Below, in pieces: positions 46,101 to 54,841 of a DNA stretch of 64,000 bases; the stretch's first letter is position 1; each line of letters begins with the position of its first letter. The notes beneath the pieces were generated by a model, which did no database searches, was not told the origin of the DNA, and saw only the letters and a list, made by a program, of their open reading frames with translations. The stretch spans positions 9,764 to 73,763 of the forward strand of contig CBFHQJ010000011.1 in the NCBI GenBank assembly GCA_965657795.1. The letters are read 5' to 3'. The position numbers and the translations under genes are program-made. This stretch comes from SW10 sp965657795. Lineage in GTDB: Bacteria; Verrucomicrobiota; Verrucomicrobiia; Verrucomicrobiales; Akkermansiaceae.

Positions 46101-48721
46101 CCGAATCCGAGGTCGATGAATTCAACTCCATCACGCTGCGCGCCGGATACAACAATTCCTGGATTCACCGCGATGGTGGCCAACGGGGTCGCGGCTCCAT
46201 GATCCGCGATCAATGGATGCGCGAATCCATGCTCGACATGGGAAACCCTGCCGCCGGTCACGGCTTTATGGTTCACGTCTTCGTCAACGGGCTTTACTGG
46301 GGAGTTCACAACCTCTGTGAACGACCCGAAGCTTCCCACTACGCGGCCTACAATGGAGGTGATGACGACCTTCTTGATGCTCGTAACGGAGCTTCCACAG
46401 TCGATGGTACCGCGACCGCCTGGAACGCCATCCCCGGAGTTGTCGCGAGCGGCAATTGGGAGCAAATCCAGCAAGTCATCGATATCGATCAATACATCGA
46501 TTACCAGATCATCAACCGTTTCGGAGGAAATTCCGATCTCAAATCCGGCGGCAACTGGCGCGCCGCAGGAGGAGGACCTTTTCCCGCCGGTCAACCTGAA
46601 CAGATGGCACCCTGGCAACTCTATTCCTGGGATGGCGAACGGACGCTTGAAAGTCCCAGCCTTAACAACTCACCGATTGACCCCATGGGTGTGCGCGGCA
46701 CTTTGGAAGGAATTTCTGAATACCGGATTCGTTTTGCCGACCGATTGGAAAAACACTTTGGCCCGGGTGGAGCTCTCACTCCCGAAGCCACTGCCGCTCG
46801 TTGGATGAAATTCGCCAATGATCTCGATCGCGCCATCATCGCCGAGTCAGCCCGCTGGGGAGACCATCGCGGCACTCTTTACACCCGGGACAATCAGTGG
46901 CTCGCCGAGCAAAACCGTCTTATCAATACCTACTTCCCTGCTCGAAGTGCCACTGTCGAAAGCAACTACGGTTCACTCGCTCCATCAGTGGGCGCTCCTG
47001 ACTTCCTTGTAAACGACTCCCCTCAAAGCGAAGGAATCATTCCCGTCGCAGGAAATCTCAAGATCACCTCCACCACTGGCACCATCTACTACTCCACCGA
47101 CGGCAGTGACCCTCGCCTCGAAGGAGGGGGCATCAATCCTACCGCCACCTCGATTGGCGGCGGCAGCAATCAAACGAGCTTCATCCAATTTGAGGAAACC
47201 GGTTGGAGATATCTCGATAACGGCGTTGCTCAAAGCGACAGTGAAGTCGTTGCCGGAAATCCCTCGTACAACACTGCCGATTGGAAGCACCCTTCCTTTA
47301 ATGACTCCGGCTGGGAAACCGGACAGGCACTTTTGGGATACGGAGCCATCGATGGCAGGACCATCAACACCTCTCTGAATCTTCAAAGCCCTCGCCTGCC
47401 CACCATCTACTTTCGGAAATCATTTAACGTGACGGATGCGGCCAGCTTCACTCAGCTCAACCTTGGTTTGGTTCGCGATGACGGAGCCATCATTTACCTC
47501 AACGGTCGCGAAATCGGACGCACCAACATGAACGGTGGTAACCAGCAATATGCAGACCTCGCGATCAGCTCCACTTCAAACGAAGGTGGTCTCGTCAACC
47601 TCGGCACCATCACCCTGGCTGGAGGCGACCTCGTCGAAGGCACCAATGTTCTTGCAGTGGAAGTTCACCAAAACAGCACGAGTAGCAGTGACACCGGCCT
47701 CGATGTCCGGCTCTCCGGGATCGCTCCGGCAGATGGCGGGGTTGGTGGCAACCTGGTCCCTCTGACCGGAGGGGCATTGGTGCGTGCCCGGGCCTTCGAA
47801 AATGGAGAATGGTCGGCCCTGACCGAGGGTGAATTCCTCGTGGCACCGATCGCCGACGCCTCGAACATCGCGATTTCCGAGATTATGTATAACCCGCTCG
47901 GAACCTCGGAAGATGGAGAATGGATTGAACTCGTCAATATCTCAGCGGCCACCATCGACCTCTCCAACCTAACTTTCGATGGAATCGATTACACCTTCCC
48001 GCTTGGTTTTACGCTTGCTCCAGATGCCCGCGTCGTTGTCGTTAAAAACCAGGTGGAGTTCGCTGCACTTTACGACACCGTCGGCCTCAACATCGCACCC
48101 GGAGATTTCTCTGGCTCAAGCCTCAGTAACTCCGGCGAACAAATCGCCCTCATTGACGCTCTCGGCGTCGATGCCCGTCGATTTACCTACAACGACAAAG
48201 CCCCATGGCCAACCTCGCCGGACGGTGAAGGATATTCCATTGTCCTCATCTCCCCCGAGACCAATCCCGACCACAATGTTCCTACAAACTGGCGAACCAG
48301 TGCGATTCCAGGCGGCAGCCCCGGAGCAACTGACAACACCACCTTCAGTGGAGATGCCGATGCTGATGCTGATGGCGACGGACTTAGCGCCCTTTTAGAA
48401 TACGCCTTGGGATCCACTCAAGGAGATGCCCGCTTTAGCCCCGAATCCATCCCGGCCCCGGGAGCCGACTTCTTTGATGATGGTAATGGCAATATCAACG
48501 AATACCTCACTCTCACTTTCCGGCGTAACCTTGCCGCAGACGATATCCTTTTCGAGGTGCAACTCAGCTCAAATCTCAGCGGCTGGGATCCACTTGGAAC
48601 AACCGCCGTCTCAGCCACAGCGAATGGCGACGGGACCGAAACCGTCATTTGGCGCAGCCTCACCCCGATCAATAATCTCGTGCGGGAATTCATCCGACTT
48701 AAGGTCGAAGAAAAACCATAA
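43199..48721 (+). CDS. Giant secreted lamin-tail/CotH multidomain protein
   Basis: 1840 residues from the ATG at 43199 (MTLSPHARLLLVLAF, signal peptide ending at SSHAA). Order: unknown N-terminal domain (about 25-250); three tandem fibronectin-like modules of about 100 residues (254-557), each with TGGxPPxxTI and WGDND; lamin-tail domain (562-710); chitobiase C-terminal-like module (725-810, TIYYTTDGTRP); CotH kinase-like domain (880-1210, GIKVQGGASRNP, HVFVNGLYWGVHNLCERPE, LYSWDGER); second chitobiase-like module (about 1290); jelly-roll domain (1327-1510, FRKSFNV, VRDDGAIIYLNGREIGR); second lamin-tail (1556-1710); C-terminal DADGDGLSALLEYALG tail. Likely cell-surface or secreted; CotH homologues phosphorylate proteins, but activity here is unproven. 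Confidence 0.88.
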   Translation: MTLSPHARLLLVLAFTFSLSSHAATLSEGATVLVSTNNANFDISVFPGAAAYNDRGVGGNEPGTPSFTNQIGDGTVLDYNFVGNQGTGSALVTYASGGEGLIPTPTSPPSNVHGNGEDWANVWTTTNPAGFTTLKNHNPTSIAGAANTFARSANVTGTVDISGLTSGQLFFPHGTFVNSWELTVTMSGPGQPNLSANAADGNGPSTNRGWITDFIFTDAADYDTITYTYTNGDTDGSRARFMGVILIGSAVATAPPTVTNLAANDLSPTSANLPGEVTDTGGSPPSVTIYWGDNDAGTNAGSWDNSINLGNQSGPFSTVLSGLAPSTTYFYRAFASNGAGDDWANSTASFSTSAPPDPPAVVNSAATGVGFIEADLNGSVTSTGGETPIITIYYGDNDGGTTPGNWDEGVDIGEQSGAFTTDLFGLNSDTTYFFRAVAQNSGGTSWAPSTASFTTNAFSLPTVSTSAATAITGSAAQIGGEVGSTGGNPPVITLFWGDNDGGTNALNWDNQIDLDEQSAAFSSVITGLSPLTTYFFRAFAANDAGDVWANSTGSFSTLEVSELVINEFMASNDGGLTNNSNNWYPIANQVAGTTNDWIEILNNGSSPLDLGGWHLTDDPAAPEKWTFPASTNIPAGGFLIVYASGTGVPDANGNLHTNFRLSSGGEYIGIIRPSGSVASEFGPGGSNYPGQDEDISYGLDPNTGTSVYFSSPTPGAVNDNAGIARVRDTNFSPDRGYYDQAISVSISSNTPGATIYYTTDGTRPVDQAGNPTANALTYTAPIAINETTTLKASATKAGFAPTNIDCQTYILLDIDNAASDGTDPSGFNAAFLEQTQPAGWGNLTSGDYNMDTRVSKSTALATNYQDSTAQTMLKGLRDIPTISIAMNRADFSGGSGIYTNSTNGSLEYECSAEYIPAAIDTRDDWQINCGIKVQGGASRNPSASPKHSMNFRFRTQYGAGRLRENLFPESEVDEFNSITLRAGYNNSWIHRDGGQRGRGSMIRDQWMRESMLDMGNPAAGHGFMVHVFVNGLYWGVHNLCERPEASHYAAYNGGDDDLLDARNGASTVDGTATAWNAIPGVVASGNWEQIQQVIDIDQYIDYQIINRFGGNSDLKSGGNWRAAGGGPFPAGQPEQMAPWQLYSWDGERTLESPSLNNSPIDPMGVRGTLEGISEYRIRFADRLEKHFGPGGALTPEATAARWMKFANDLDRAIIAESARWGDHRGTLYTRDNQWLAEQNRLINTYFPARSATVESNYGSLAPSVGAPDFLVNDSPQSEGIIPVAGNLKITSTTGTIYYSTDGSDPRLEGGGINPTATSIGGGSNQTSFIQFEETGWRYLDNGVAQSDSEVVAGNPSYNTADWKHPSFNDSGWETGQALLGYGAIDGRTINTSLNLQSPRLPTIYFRKSFNVTDAASFTQLNLGLVRDDGAIIYLNGREIGRTNMNGGNQQYADLAISSTSNEGGLVNLGTITLAGGDLVEGTNVLAVEVHQNSTSSSDTGLDVRLSGIAPADGGVGGNLVPLTGGALVRARAFENGEWSALTEGEFLVAPIADASNIAISEIMYNPLGTSEDGEWIELVNISAATIDLSNLTFDGIDYTFPLGFTLAPDARVVVVKNQVEFAALYDTVGLNIAPGDFSGSSLSNSGEQIALIDALGVDARRFTYNDKAPWPTSPDGEGYSIVLISPETNPDHNVPTNWRTSAIPGGSPGATDNTTFSGDADADADGDGLSALLEYALGSTQGDARFSPESIPAPGADFFDDGNGNINEYLTLTFRRNLAADDILFEVQLSSNLSGWDPLGTTAVSATANGDGTETVIWRSLTPINNLVREFIRLKVEEKP

Positions 48722-48733
48722 ACAACCCTCCCG

Positions 48734-48762
48734 ACCCTACCCAGATTCGGGTATCTTAGGGT
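48734..48762. other. Hairpin after the giant CotH gene
   Basis: ACCCTA-CCC (48734-48742) pairs with GGG (48749-48751) and TAGGGT (48757-48762), giving a two-part stem 12 bases after the stop codon. No T-run follows, so a Rho-independent terminator is not clear; it could be an RNA-stabilising 3' end. Confidence 0.35.
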
Positions 48763-48821
48763 GAATTCTTGGTTTCCTCGAAACTAAGAAAGGACTACCT
48801 TGGCCAGTATCAGAGGAGGCG

Positions 48822-51800
48822 ATGCCGGGAGCATTCCTCCCCCTGCCTCGTTCGTTCATGGCCATGATCCTGTTTCATCCTAAAATTTTTCTCACCAGCT
48901 CGCTCGCCTTCTTGGCTTCCGGAGCCCTTCTTTCTGCCGCCCCGGAATTTTCTCTCACTCCACAAGCCTCCGACCTGCTCGAGAACTACTGCACCGACTG
49001 CCATGAGGATGGCACCGCAAAGGGAGACATCCGCCTGGATAATCTGAACACCCTTTCCCTAGAAGCGCGACTGGACCTTCTAAACAAGATGCAGGAGCAG
49101 CTTCATTTTCAGGAAATGCCTCCAAAAAAGAAGGACCAACCTTCCGCAAATGAGCGTGCCGAACTCATCGCCTGGATCTCGGCTGAACTTGGGAAACACA
49201 ATGCCTCAAAGCTGGAGGACAAACTTCGTATGCCCGACTACGGGAACTACGTGGACCACGAAGACCTCTTCTCGGGCAACTTCGCCCACTTGAAGGCCTT
49301 CACTCCCGATCGGCGCTGGCTCATCAGTGAATACATCTTCGACGCCAAATTCAACAAGCTCCTCAATCACACTCCCTTCCAGACCATCGATGGAAAACGG
49401 GAATTCGTGATCGGAGACAACAACCGCCGCGTCAACCTGACCAACCCTTTCCTTCTTCCAACCAATACCGGTGTTCGCTACTACGACACTACCACTCTCA
49501 ACGGAGGCCACCTCCTCACCATGTTGACCAACGCCAAAAACGCGGCGACCTACATGACCGATCACCTGGCCAAGCGTGACCGGAATTACCTCCCGTCATT
49601 CAAAGACATCATGGCTGAAGAGGACCGCCACAATTCCATTCTCGAATCCCGCGAACGCTTTCTCGGCAACTTCATCGAGAGAGTCCTTGTCGATATTTAC
49701 CGAAACAAACACCAAGCCCTTCTCCCTCGTTTTCAAGCCCTTCCTGTAAAGAAGGCCGCCGACACCGGGACCAAGAAGGCTCCTTTTCACGCCGCCAACC
49801 CCGGGAGAGATGAGCTAGTCATCATCTTCCGATCGATGCGCCGCCTCGAAGAAAAAGACGACACTGATGCCAAACTGATCGAGAAGTGCGAACGTGAATG
49901 GTTCAATTTTGGCCACAACGAACGTAAAATTCAGGCCCGTGTCACCTTTCTCCGTGGATACATGGAAGAGTGGCGCAAGCAGATCGAGCAGCATAAGTAC
50001 GACGAACGCAATAGGCGCTACGAATATAAGCCACTCTCCGATGATGAGATGCACATCATCGGCACCACCATCCGCAAACACCGGAAGAAGGAAGATCGTT
50101 ATCAAACCATTATCGACAAATGCATGACGGATTGGGAACAGGGATTCCTTCAGGAACGCAAGGAAGCCGGACCGCCCTCCGACGACCTGATCACCAAGTT
50201 GATCGAGGAACTCTTCTTGAAAATCTACGAGCGGAAACCAACTCCGAAAGAAACGAACAAGTATCAAGCTCTCACAAAAAATTACCTCGAAAGTTTGGGC
50301 AATCTAAAAGCCGTTCAAAAACTCATCCAAACTCTCATCCTCCAATCAGAATTTGTTTACCGCAACGAATTTGGCTCAGGCGCACCCGATCAATACGGAC
50401 GGTGCATGTTATCTCCACGCGATGCCAGCTACGCAATCGCCTATGCCCTCACCGATAGCAGCCCCGATGAAGAACTGGCCAAAGCGGCCGCCGAAGGCAG
50501 ACTCAACACCAGGGAAGACTACGCCCGCGAAGTGGTCCGCCTCCTGAAGAAGCGCGATCAATTTTATGTAATCGACGAAGCGGTCCAGCGCCTCAACGAA
50601 ACGGCCAGCATCACTGACCTGCCCATCCGCAACCTCCGCTTCTTCCGCGAATTTTTCGGATACCAGAAAATGCTACCCATCTTCAAGGACCGCAAACGCT
50701 TTGGAGGCGACTACGACAAATCAAAAGGCCGCCTCGTTGGAGAAGCCGACCGTCTCGTTGAACACTTCCTAAAAAAGGACACAAATGTCTTCGAGGAACT
50801 CCTCAGCACCGAAAAATTCTACGTCTACCACTCAGGCGATAACGAAGCAATGACAGCCTCATCCGATCGCATTCGCCGCATCCACGAATACTTCAAGGAC
50901 AAGAACTGGCAAAACTTCGAAAAAGAAGACCTCCTCAAACATAAGGAATTCCTCGCTGAAGTAAAAATGCGTGGCGTCAACGTCGACGAGCTCGAGAAAA
51001 AAGGCCGACGCAACCCAATCAAGGAATTTAAAAGAGCGCTCACCAGCTTCGCCATCCGTCTCGACGAAGGGGAAACCGGAGCCGCGCCCTATGTCTCCTT
51101 CCCCGCGCACGGAAAATACAACGCCGACACCCGCACCGGCAGACGACTGCAAGCGCCCGAGGTCGCCAAATTCTATAACATTCAACTCGACAAGTGGAAC
51201 TACCCCGGAGTCCAACCTGCCCAGATTGAACATCGAAAGGGAATGCTCACTCACCCCGCCTGGCTCATTGCCCACGCCCAAAACACCGAGACTGATCCCA
51301 TCCAACGCGGCAAGTGGATCCGTGAAAAACTCCTCGCGGGAACCATTCCCGACATTCCCATCACCGTGGAAGCCCAAATCCCCGAGGACCACACCCAAAC
51401 CCTACGTCATCGCCTCGCCGGAGTGACTGAAAAAAAATACTGCTGGCGCTGCCACCAACGGATGAACCCGCTCGGATACGCTTTTGAAATGTTCGACGAC
51501 TTCGGCCGCTATCGCACCCGGGAGTCATTGGAGCACCCTGATAATTTGATCAAGAAAGGCCCGGACAAGGCGGAGCCGCATGTTGACCTTCGTGACACCT
51601 ACAAGAGCCTTCCCGTTGATTCCAAAGGGTCCCTCGAAGGCACTGGCGATCCCGAACTCGACGGTGAGGTTGCTGATGCGCTTGAGTTGGCCGACCGCCT
51701 CGCAAAGTCCAGCCGCGTCCGCCAATCCATCATTCGGCACGCCTTCCGTTACTACCTTGGCCGGAACGAATTTCTCTCTGACTCAAAATCTCTCATCGAC

Positions 51801-51905
51801 GCGGAAAAAGCCTACATTCAGAGTGGCGGGAGCTTCAATGCCGTCATTCTCTCTCTCCTAACCTCGGACTCCTTCCTCTATCGCAAGGCCAAACCAACCA
51901 CTTGA
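48822..51905 (+). CDS. Planctomycete-type cytochrome C / DUF1592-DUF1588-DUF1585 protein, long paralogue
   Basis: 1027 residues, paralogue of the 821-residue protein at 36738. The signal helix (FLTSSLAFLASGALLSAAP) sits 18 residues into the frame; an ATG at 48858 may be the true start, though GAGGAGG lies just before 48822. CxxCH is in NYCTDCHEDGTAKGD. The DUF1592 body contains FFREFFGYQKMLPIFKDRKR; DUF1588 has GMLTHPAWLIAHAQNTETDP and CWRCHQRMNPLGYAFEMFDD; DUF1585 ends RHAFRYYLGRNE and LTSDSFLYRK. A charged, largely helical insert (about residues 305-460) is absent from the paralogue. The DUF1552 gene follows after 4 bases. Confidence 0.86.
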   Translation: MPGAFLPLPRSFMAMILFHPKIFLTSSLAFLASGALLSAAPEFSLTPQASDLLENYCTDCHEDGTAKGDIRLDNLNTLSLEARLDLLNKMQEQLHFQEMPPKKKDQPSANERAELIAWISAELGKHNASKLEDKLRMPDYGNYVDHEDLFSGNFAHLKAFTPDRRWLISEYIFDAKFNKLLNHTPFQTIDGKREFVIGDNNRRVNLTNPFLLPTNTGVRYYDTTTLNGGHLLTMLTNAKNAATYMTDHLAKRDRNYLPSFKDIMAEEDRHNSILESRERFLGNFIERVLVDIYRNKHQALLPRFQALPVKKAADTGTKKAPFHAANPGRDELVIIFRSMRRLEEKDDTDAKLIEKCEREWFNFGHNERKIQARVTFLRGYMEEWRKQIEQHKYDERNRRYEYKPLSDDEMHIIGTTIRKHRKKEDRYQTIIDKCMTDWEQGFLQERKEAGPPSDDLITKLIEELFLKIYERKPTPKETNKYQALTKNYLESLGNLKAVQKLIQTLILQSEFVYRNEFGSGAPDQYGRCMLSPRDASYAIAYALTDSSPDEELAKAAAEGRLNTREDYAREVVRLLKKRDQFYVIDEAVQRLNETASITDLPIRNLRFFREFFGYQKMLPIFKDRKRFGGDYDKSKGRLVGEADRLVEHFLKKDTNVFEELLSTEKFYVYHSGDNEAMTASSDRIRRIHEYFKDKNWQNFEKEDLLKHKEFLAEVKMRGVNVDELEKKGRRNPIKEFKRALTSFAIRLDEGETGAAPYVSFPAHGKYNADTRTGRRLQAPEVAKFYNIQLDKWNYPGVQPAQIEHRKGMLTHPAWLIAHAQNTETDPIQRGKWIREKLLAGTIPDIPITVEAQIPEDHTQTLRHRLAGVTEKKYCWRCHQRMNPLGYAFEMFDDFGRYRTRESLEHPDNLIKKGPDKAEPHVDLRDTYKSLPVDSKGSLEGTGDPELDGEVADALELADRLAKSSRVRQSIIRHAFRYYLGRNEFLSDSKSLIDAEKAYIQSGGSFNAVILSLLTSDSFLYRKAKPTT

Positions 51906-51909
51906 TCCC

Positions 51910-53292
51910 ATGTTTAATCGCAGAAATTTCATCAAAACATCCACCCTCGGCTTCGGTTCACTTTCCTTGTCCGGTTTGGCCGCCCCCTCAACCGGCGGAG
52001 CCCCGAAACGATTCATCTTCATCCGAAAGTCCAATGGCATCCGCCCCAATGAGGTGACCCTTCCAAGCTTTACCGAAGAACAGAATAACCTCGATAAACG
52101 AAGGGAAGCCTTCGAGGTTGATCTCGACCAGCACGAACTCCCCTCCTGGCTCAATCCAATAGCAAAGCACAAGGCCAACCTTTCCATTCTTCAGGGCCTA
52201 TCTTGCAAGATGAGCGAAAATGGCCACTGGTCCTACTCGTCGGTCATGGGCGCCTTCAAATCAGGCCGAAATTCGCTGAGTGGAATCAAGCGTGCCACCA
52301 TCGACTTTGAGGTGGCCAGGCTCTTTCCATCACCCTTCGGGCACGTCGAACTTTCTCTCACCGGAAACTATAGTAGTTTCCGCACCGGTATCGTTTCGGG
52401 CTACTCCGCTCCCGGCCCCCACCAGCGCAACTACTGCTACGCCGATCCCCAAACCGCTTACAACGAACTTTTCAAATCAGTCCTTAACCCCGACGCGGTT
52501 AACTCGGACAATGCCATGCTCGAATTTCTGGAAGGCGAGGAATCGCTCCGGGCTGACCTCATTCAGGGATACGAAAAGCTCAAACTCAGCAACCACATCG
52601 ACTCCATCGATTCCATCCGCGCTCGTAACAAAAAACTGGAGAAGATGTCGGGAACCATCGCGAAAAACCTGCCTGAGATCGCCCCCATTCACGCGGATGG
52701 CGGCCCCAACGCCAGCACTCCGGAAAAACAAAAAGCGATGACCGATATCCTCACCGCTGCTCTGATCACCGGACTAACCAACGTCGTCACCTACACCATC
52801 GATGAGCTTTCCACTCCCATCAAAGGCATTCAAGGGAATGAGGGCGACCACATCTCCATTCACGAACTCGGTCACAATGGCGGATACAGTGGAGTCCCAG
52901 CCGATAAAATTCGTGAGAAAATCCGCATCGGCCACATGGAGCAAGTCAACGCCATCGTTGAAAAACTCAAAGCCACCCCCGAAGGCAAGGGCACAATGTT
53001 CGACAATACTGTCGTCATGTATTTCCCTGAAAACGGTGAAGGCCATCACAGCCACGGATCCGAAGCTCCCTTCATCATCCTGAGCGGAGACAAATCCAAT
53101 CTCGATATGGCCGGACGCTACATCCGCCTCCCTTATCACGCCACCGAAGGCCACAAAACCATCGGCAACTGGTATACCACTCTCCTCAACGCTCACGGTA
53201 ATCCCATCAAGCACTACGGCGACTTCGACCTCGAAACCGCTCGCAAAAAGATCGACCAAACCGGCCCAATCAAACAGCTCATGCGGGCTTAA
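51910..53292 (+). CDS. DUF1552 secreted protein, second copy
   Basis: 460 residues. RR-type signal at the start (FNRRNFIKTSTLGFGSLSLS), then KRFIFIRKSNGIRPNEVTLPS and the conserved GHWSYSSVMGAFKSGRNSLSG region. The C-terminal block ISIHELGHNGGYSG and NTVVMYFPENGEGHHSHG matches the copy at 35332. Cotranscribed with the long cytochrome-like gene (4-base gap), so the DUF1592-DUF1552 pair is present twice in this window. No reaction is known for the family. Confidence 0.87.
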   Translation: MFNRRNFIKTSTLGFGSLSLSGLAAPSTGGAPKRFIFIRKSNGIRPNEVTLPSFTEEQNNLDKRREAFEVDLDQHELPSWLNPIAKHKANLSILQGLSCKMSENGHWSYSSVMGAFKSGRNSLSGIKRATIDFEVARLFPSPFGHVELSLTGNYSSFRTGIVSGYSAPGPHQRNYCYADPQTAYNELFKSVLNPDAVNSDNAMLEFLEGEESLRADLIQGYEKLKLSNHIDSIDSIRARNKKLEKMSGTIAKNLPEIAPIHADGGPNASTPEKQKAMTDILTAALITGLTNVVTYTIDELSTPIKGIQGNEGDHISIHELGHNGGYSGVPADKIREKIRIGHMEQVNAIVEKLKATPEGKGTMFDNTVVMYFPENGEGHHSHGSEAPFIILSGDKSNLDMAGRYIRLPYHATEGHKTIGNWYTTLLNAHGNPIKHYGDFDLETARKKIDQTGPIKQLMRA

Positions 53293-53341
53293 AAGATGCA
53301 TAGCCGGAAGCTCCTGAGGCTGCCGGGCTCTTCATCCATCA

Positions 53342-53361
53342 CCAAAAGCTGGAGCTTTTGG
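53342..53361. repeat. Perfect 9-bp inverted repeat between the DUF1552 and sulfatase genes
   Basis: CCAAAAGCT (53342-53350), two bases, then AGCTTTTGG (53353-53361). It lies 14 bases before the sulfatase start. A loop of two bases is too tight for full pairing, so a 7-8 bp hairpin or a dyad operator is the likely form; there is no T-run on the plus strand. An imperfect second dyad (AGCCGG near 53303, CCGGGCT near 53325) lies just upstream. Confidence 0.45.
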
Positions 53362-53375
53362 ATATCTGAAAAACC

Positions 53376-54740
53376 ATGAAAATCCTTCTCTTTTTACTCC
53401 TCGTCGCCACCGCCACCGCCCGCAAACCAAACATTATCCTGATCTATATGGATGATATGGGATATGGCGACGTCGGCTGCTTTGGCTCCACCAAAAACCG
53501 CACCCCGGTCATCGACCACCTCGCTGAGAACGGCATGCGCTTCACCGACTTTTACGTCACTTCGGGCGTCTGCACCCCGTCCCGATCCAGCCTCCTCACC
53601 GGCTGCTACCCGCGTCGCCTCAACATGCACGTGGATCAAAACAACAAGTGGGTTCTCTTTCCGAATGCCCGCAAAGGACTCAATCCCGACGAGACCACCG
53701 TCGCGGAAATTCTAAAAGAACAAGGCTATGCCACCACTTGCATTGGCAAATGGCACCTCGGCGACCAGCCCGAATTCCTGCCCACCAAGCACGGCTTTGA
53801 TTCCTATTTCGGCATCCCCTACTCCAACGACATGGGGCGTAAAAACATCCCACTCCCTCTTCTTCGGGATGAGAAAGTCATCGAGGCCCCCGTCGCCCAA
53901 TCTCCCGTCACCAACCGCTACACCGAAGAAGCCATTTCCTTCATCAAGACCAATCGAGACAAGCCCTTCTTCCTCTACCTGCCCCACACTTCAGTCCATC
54001 TTCCGCTCTTCCCAAACGAAAAATTCAGAGGGAAATCAAAAAACGGAAAATACGGAGACTGGATCGAAGAAGTCGATGCCTGCACCGGCCTCTTGCTCGC
54101 AGTCTTAAAACATGAAAACTTAGTGGATGACACCCTCATCATTTTCACTTCCGACAATGGTTCCAACAATCGTAACGGTGGCAGCAACGCCCCGCTCAAA
54201 GGGGCGAAGGGATCTACTCATGAAGGCGGCATGCGCGTCCCCTGTGTCATGCATTGGCCCGGAAAAATTCCTGCTAGCTCAACCTGTTCTGAAGTCGCTT
54301 CCACCCTCGACTTCCTCCCCACTTTCGCCGCCTTGGCCAAAGGGAAACTTCCAGGCAAAAAAATCGACGGTCACGATATTAGCAACCTCATTTTCGCCAA
54401 GCCCAACACCAAGTCACCCCACAAGGCTTTCTACTACTATCACACTACCCAGCTCCAAGCCGTCCGCAGCGGAAAGTGGAAGCTTGTTCTACCTCAGACC
54501 CAAAAATTCGAAGGTTGGAGTGGAAAAAAGAAGGACACGCCTATTCAGCTATTCGATCTTTCTGTCGATTCGGGCGAATCCAAAAATCTCGCCGAACTAC
54601 ATCCGGACGTCATCGCACGACTCAGCAAATTGGCCGAAAAGGCACGTCAGGAGCTCGGCGACGGCGACAAGAACGGAGAAGGCCAGCGCCCCGCCGGATG
54701 GGTGAAAGAAGCCAAGCCATTGCTCCTTAAGGGCAGCTGA
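53376..54740 (+). CDS. Secreted sulfatase (type I, formylglycine)
   Basis: 454 residues with a signal peptide (cut near TATARK). Sulfatase core: PNIILIYMDDMGYGDVGC with metal-binding Asp pair, and the CxPxR motif CTPSR at residues 66-70, where Cys66 would become formylglycine. Then TSDNGSNNRNGG with the metal-site Asp-Asn, and a C-terminal subdomain (LQAVRSGKWKLVL; IQLFDLSVDSGESKNLAE). It cuts sulfate esters outside the cytoplasm; the substrate is unknown. Neighbouring exported DUF1592/DUF1552 genes suggest co-use on a complex substrate. The strong terminator at 54780 follows. Confidence 0.93.
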   Translation: MKILLFLLLVATATARKPNIILIYMDDMGYGDVGCFGSTKNRTPVIDHLAENGMRFTDFYVTSGVCTPSRSSLLTGCYPRRLNMHVDQNNKWVLFPNARKGLNPDETTVAEILKEQGYATTCIGKWHLGDQPEFLPTKHGFDSYFGIPYSNDMGRKNIPLPLLRDEKVIEAPVAQSPVTNRYTEEAISFIKTNRDKPFFLYLPHTSVHLPLFPNEKFRGKSKNGKYGDWIEEVDACTGLLLAVLKHENLVDDTLIIFTSDNGSNNRNGGSNAPLKGAKGSTHEGGMRVPCVMHWPGKIPASSTCSEVASTLDFLPTFAALAKGKLPGKKIDGHDISNLIFAKPNTKSPHKAFYYYHTTQLQAVRSGKWKLVLPQTQKFEGWSGKKKDTPIQLFDLSVDSGESKNLAELHPDVIARLSKLAEKARQELGDGDKNGEGQRPAGWVKEAKPLLLKGS

Positions 54741-54779
54741 ACGTTGAAATCTCTCGATCCTATCGGGCTTATGCGTAAC

Positions 54780-54811
54780 AAAAGGCCGGGGTAAAACCCG
54801 GCCTTTTGTTT
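54780..54811. terminator. Bidirectional Rho-independent terminator
   Basis: AAAAGGCCGGG (54780-54790), a 6-base loop, then CCCGGCCTTTT (54797-54807) and further T-rich sequence. The 11-bp stem has an A-run on one side and a T-run on the other, so it can end the sulfatase transcript (plus) and the convergent gene at 54842-55900 (minus). It is the cleanest terminator in the window. Confidence 0.92.
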
Positions 54812-54841
54812 GTTAAATTTGAACCTTCGGGAGACTGTATT

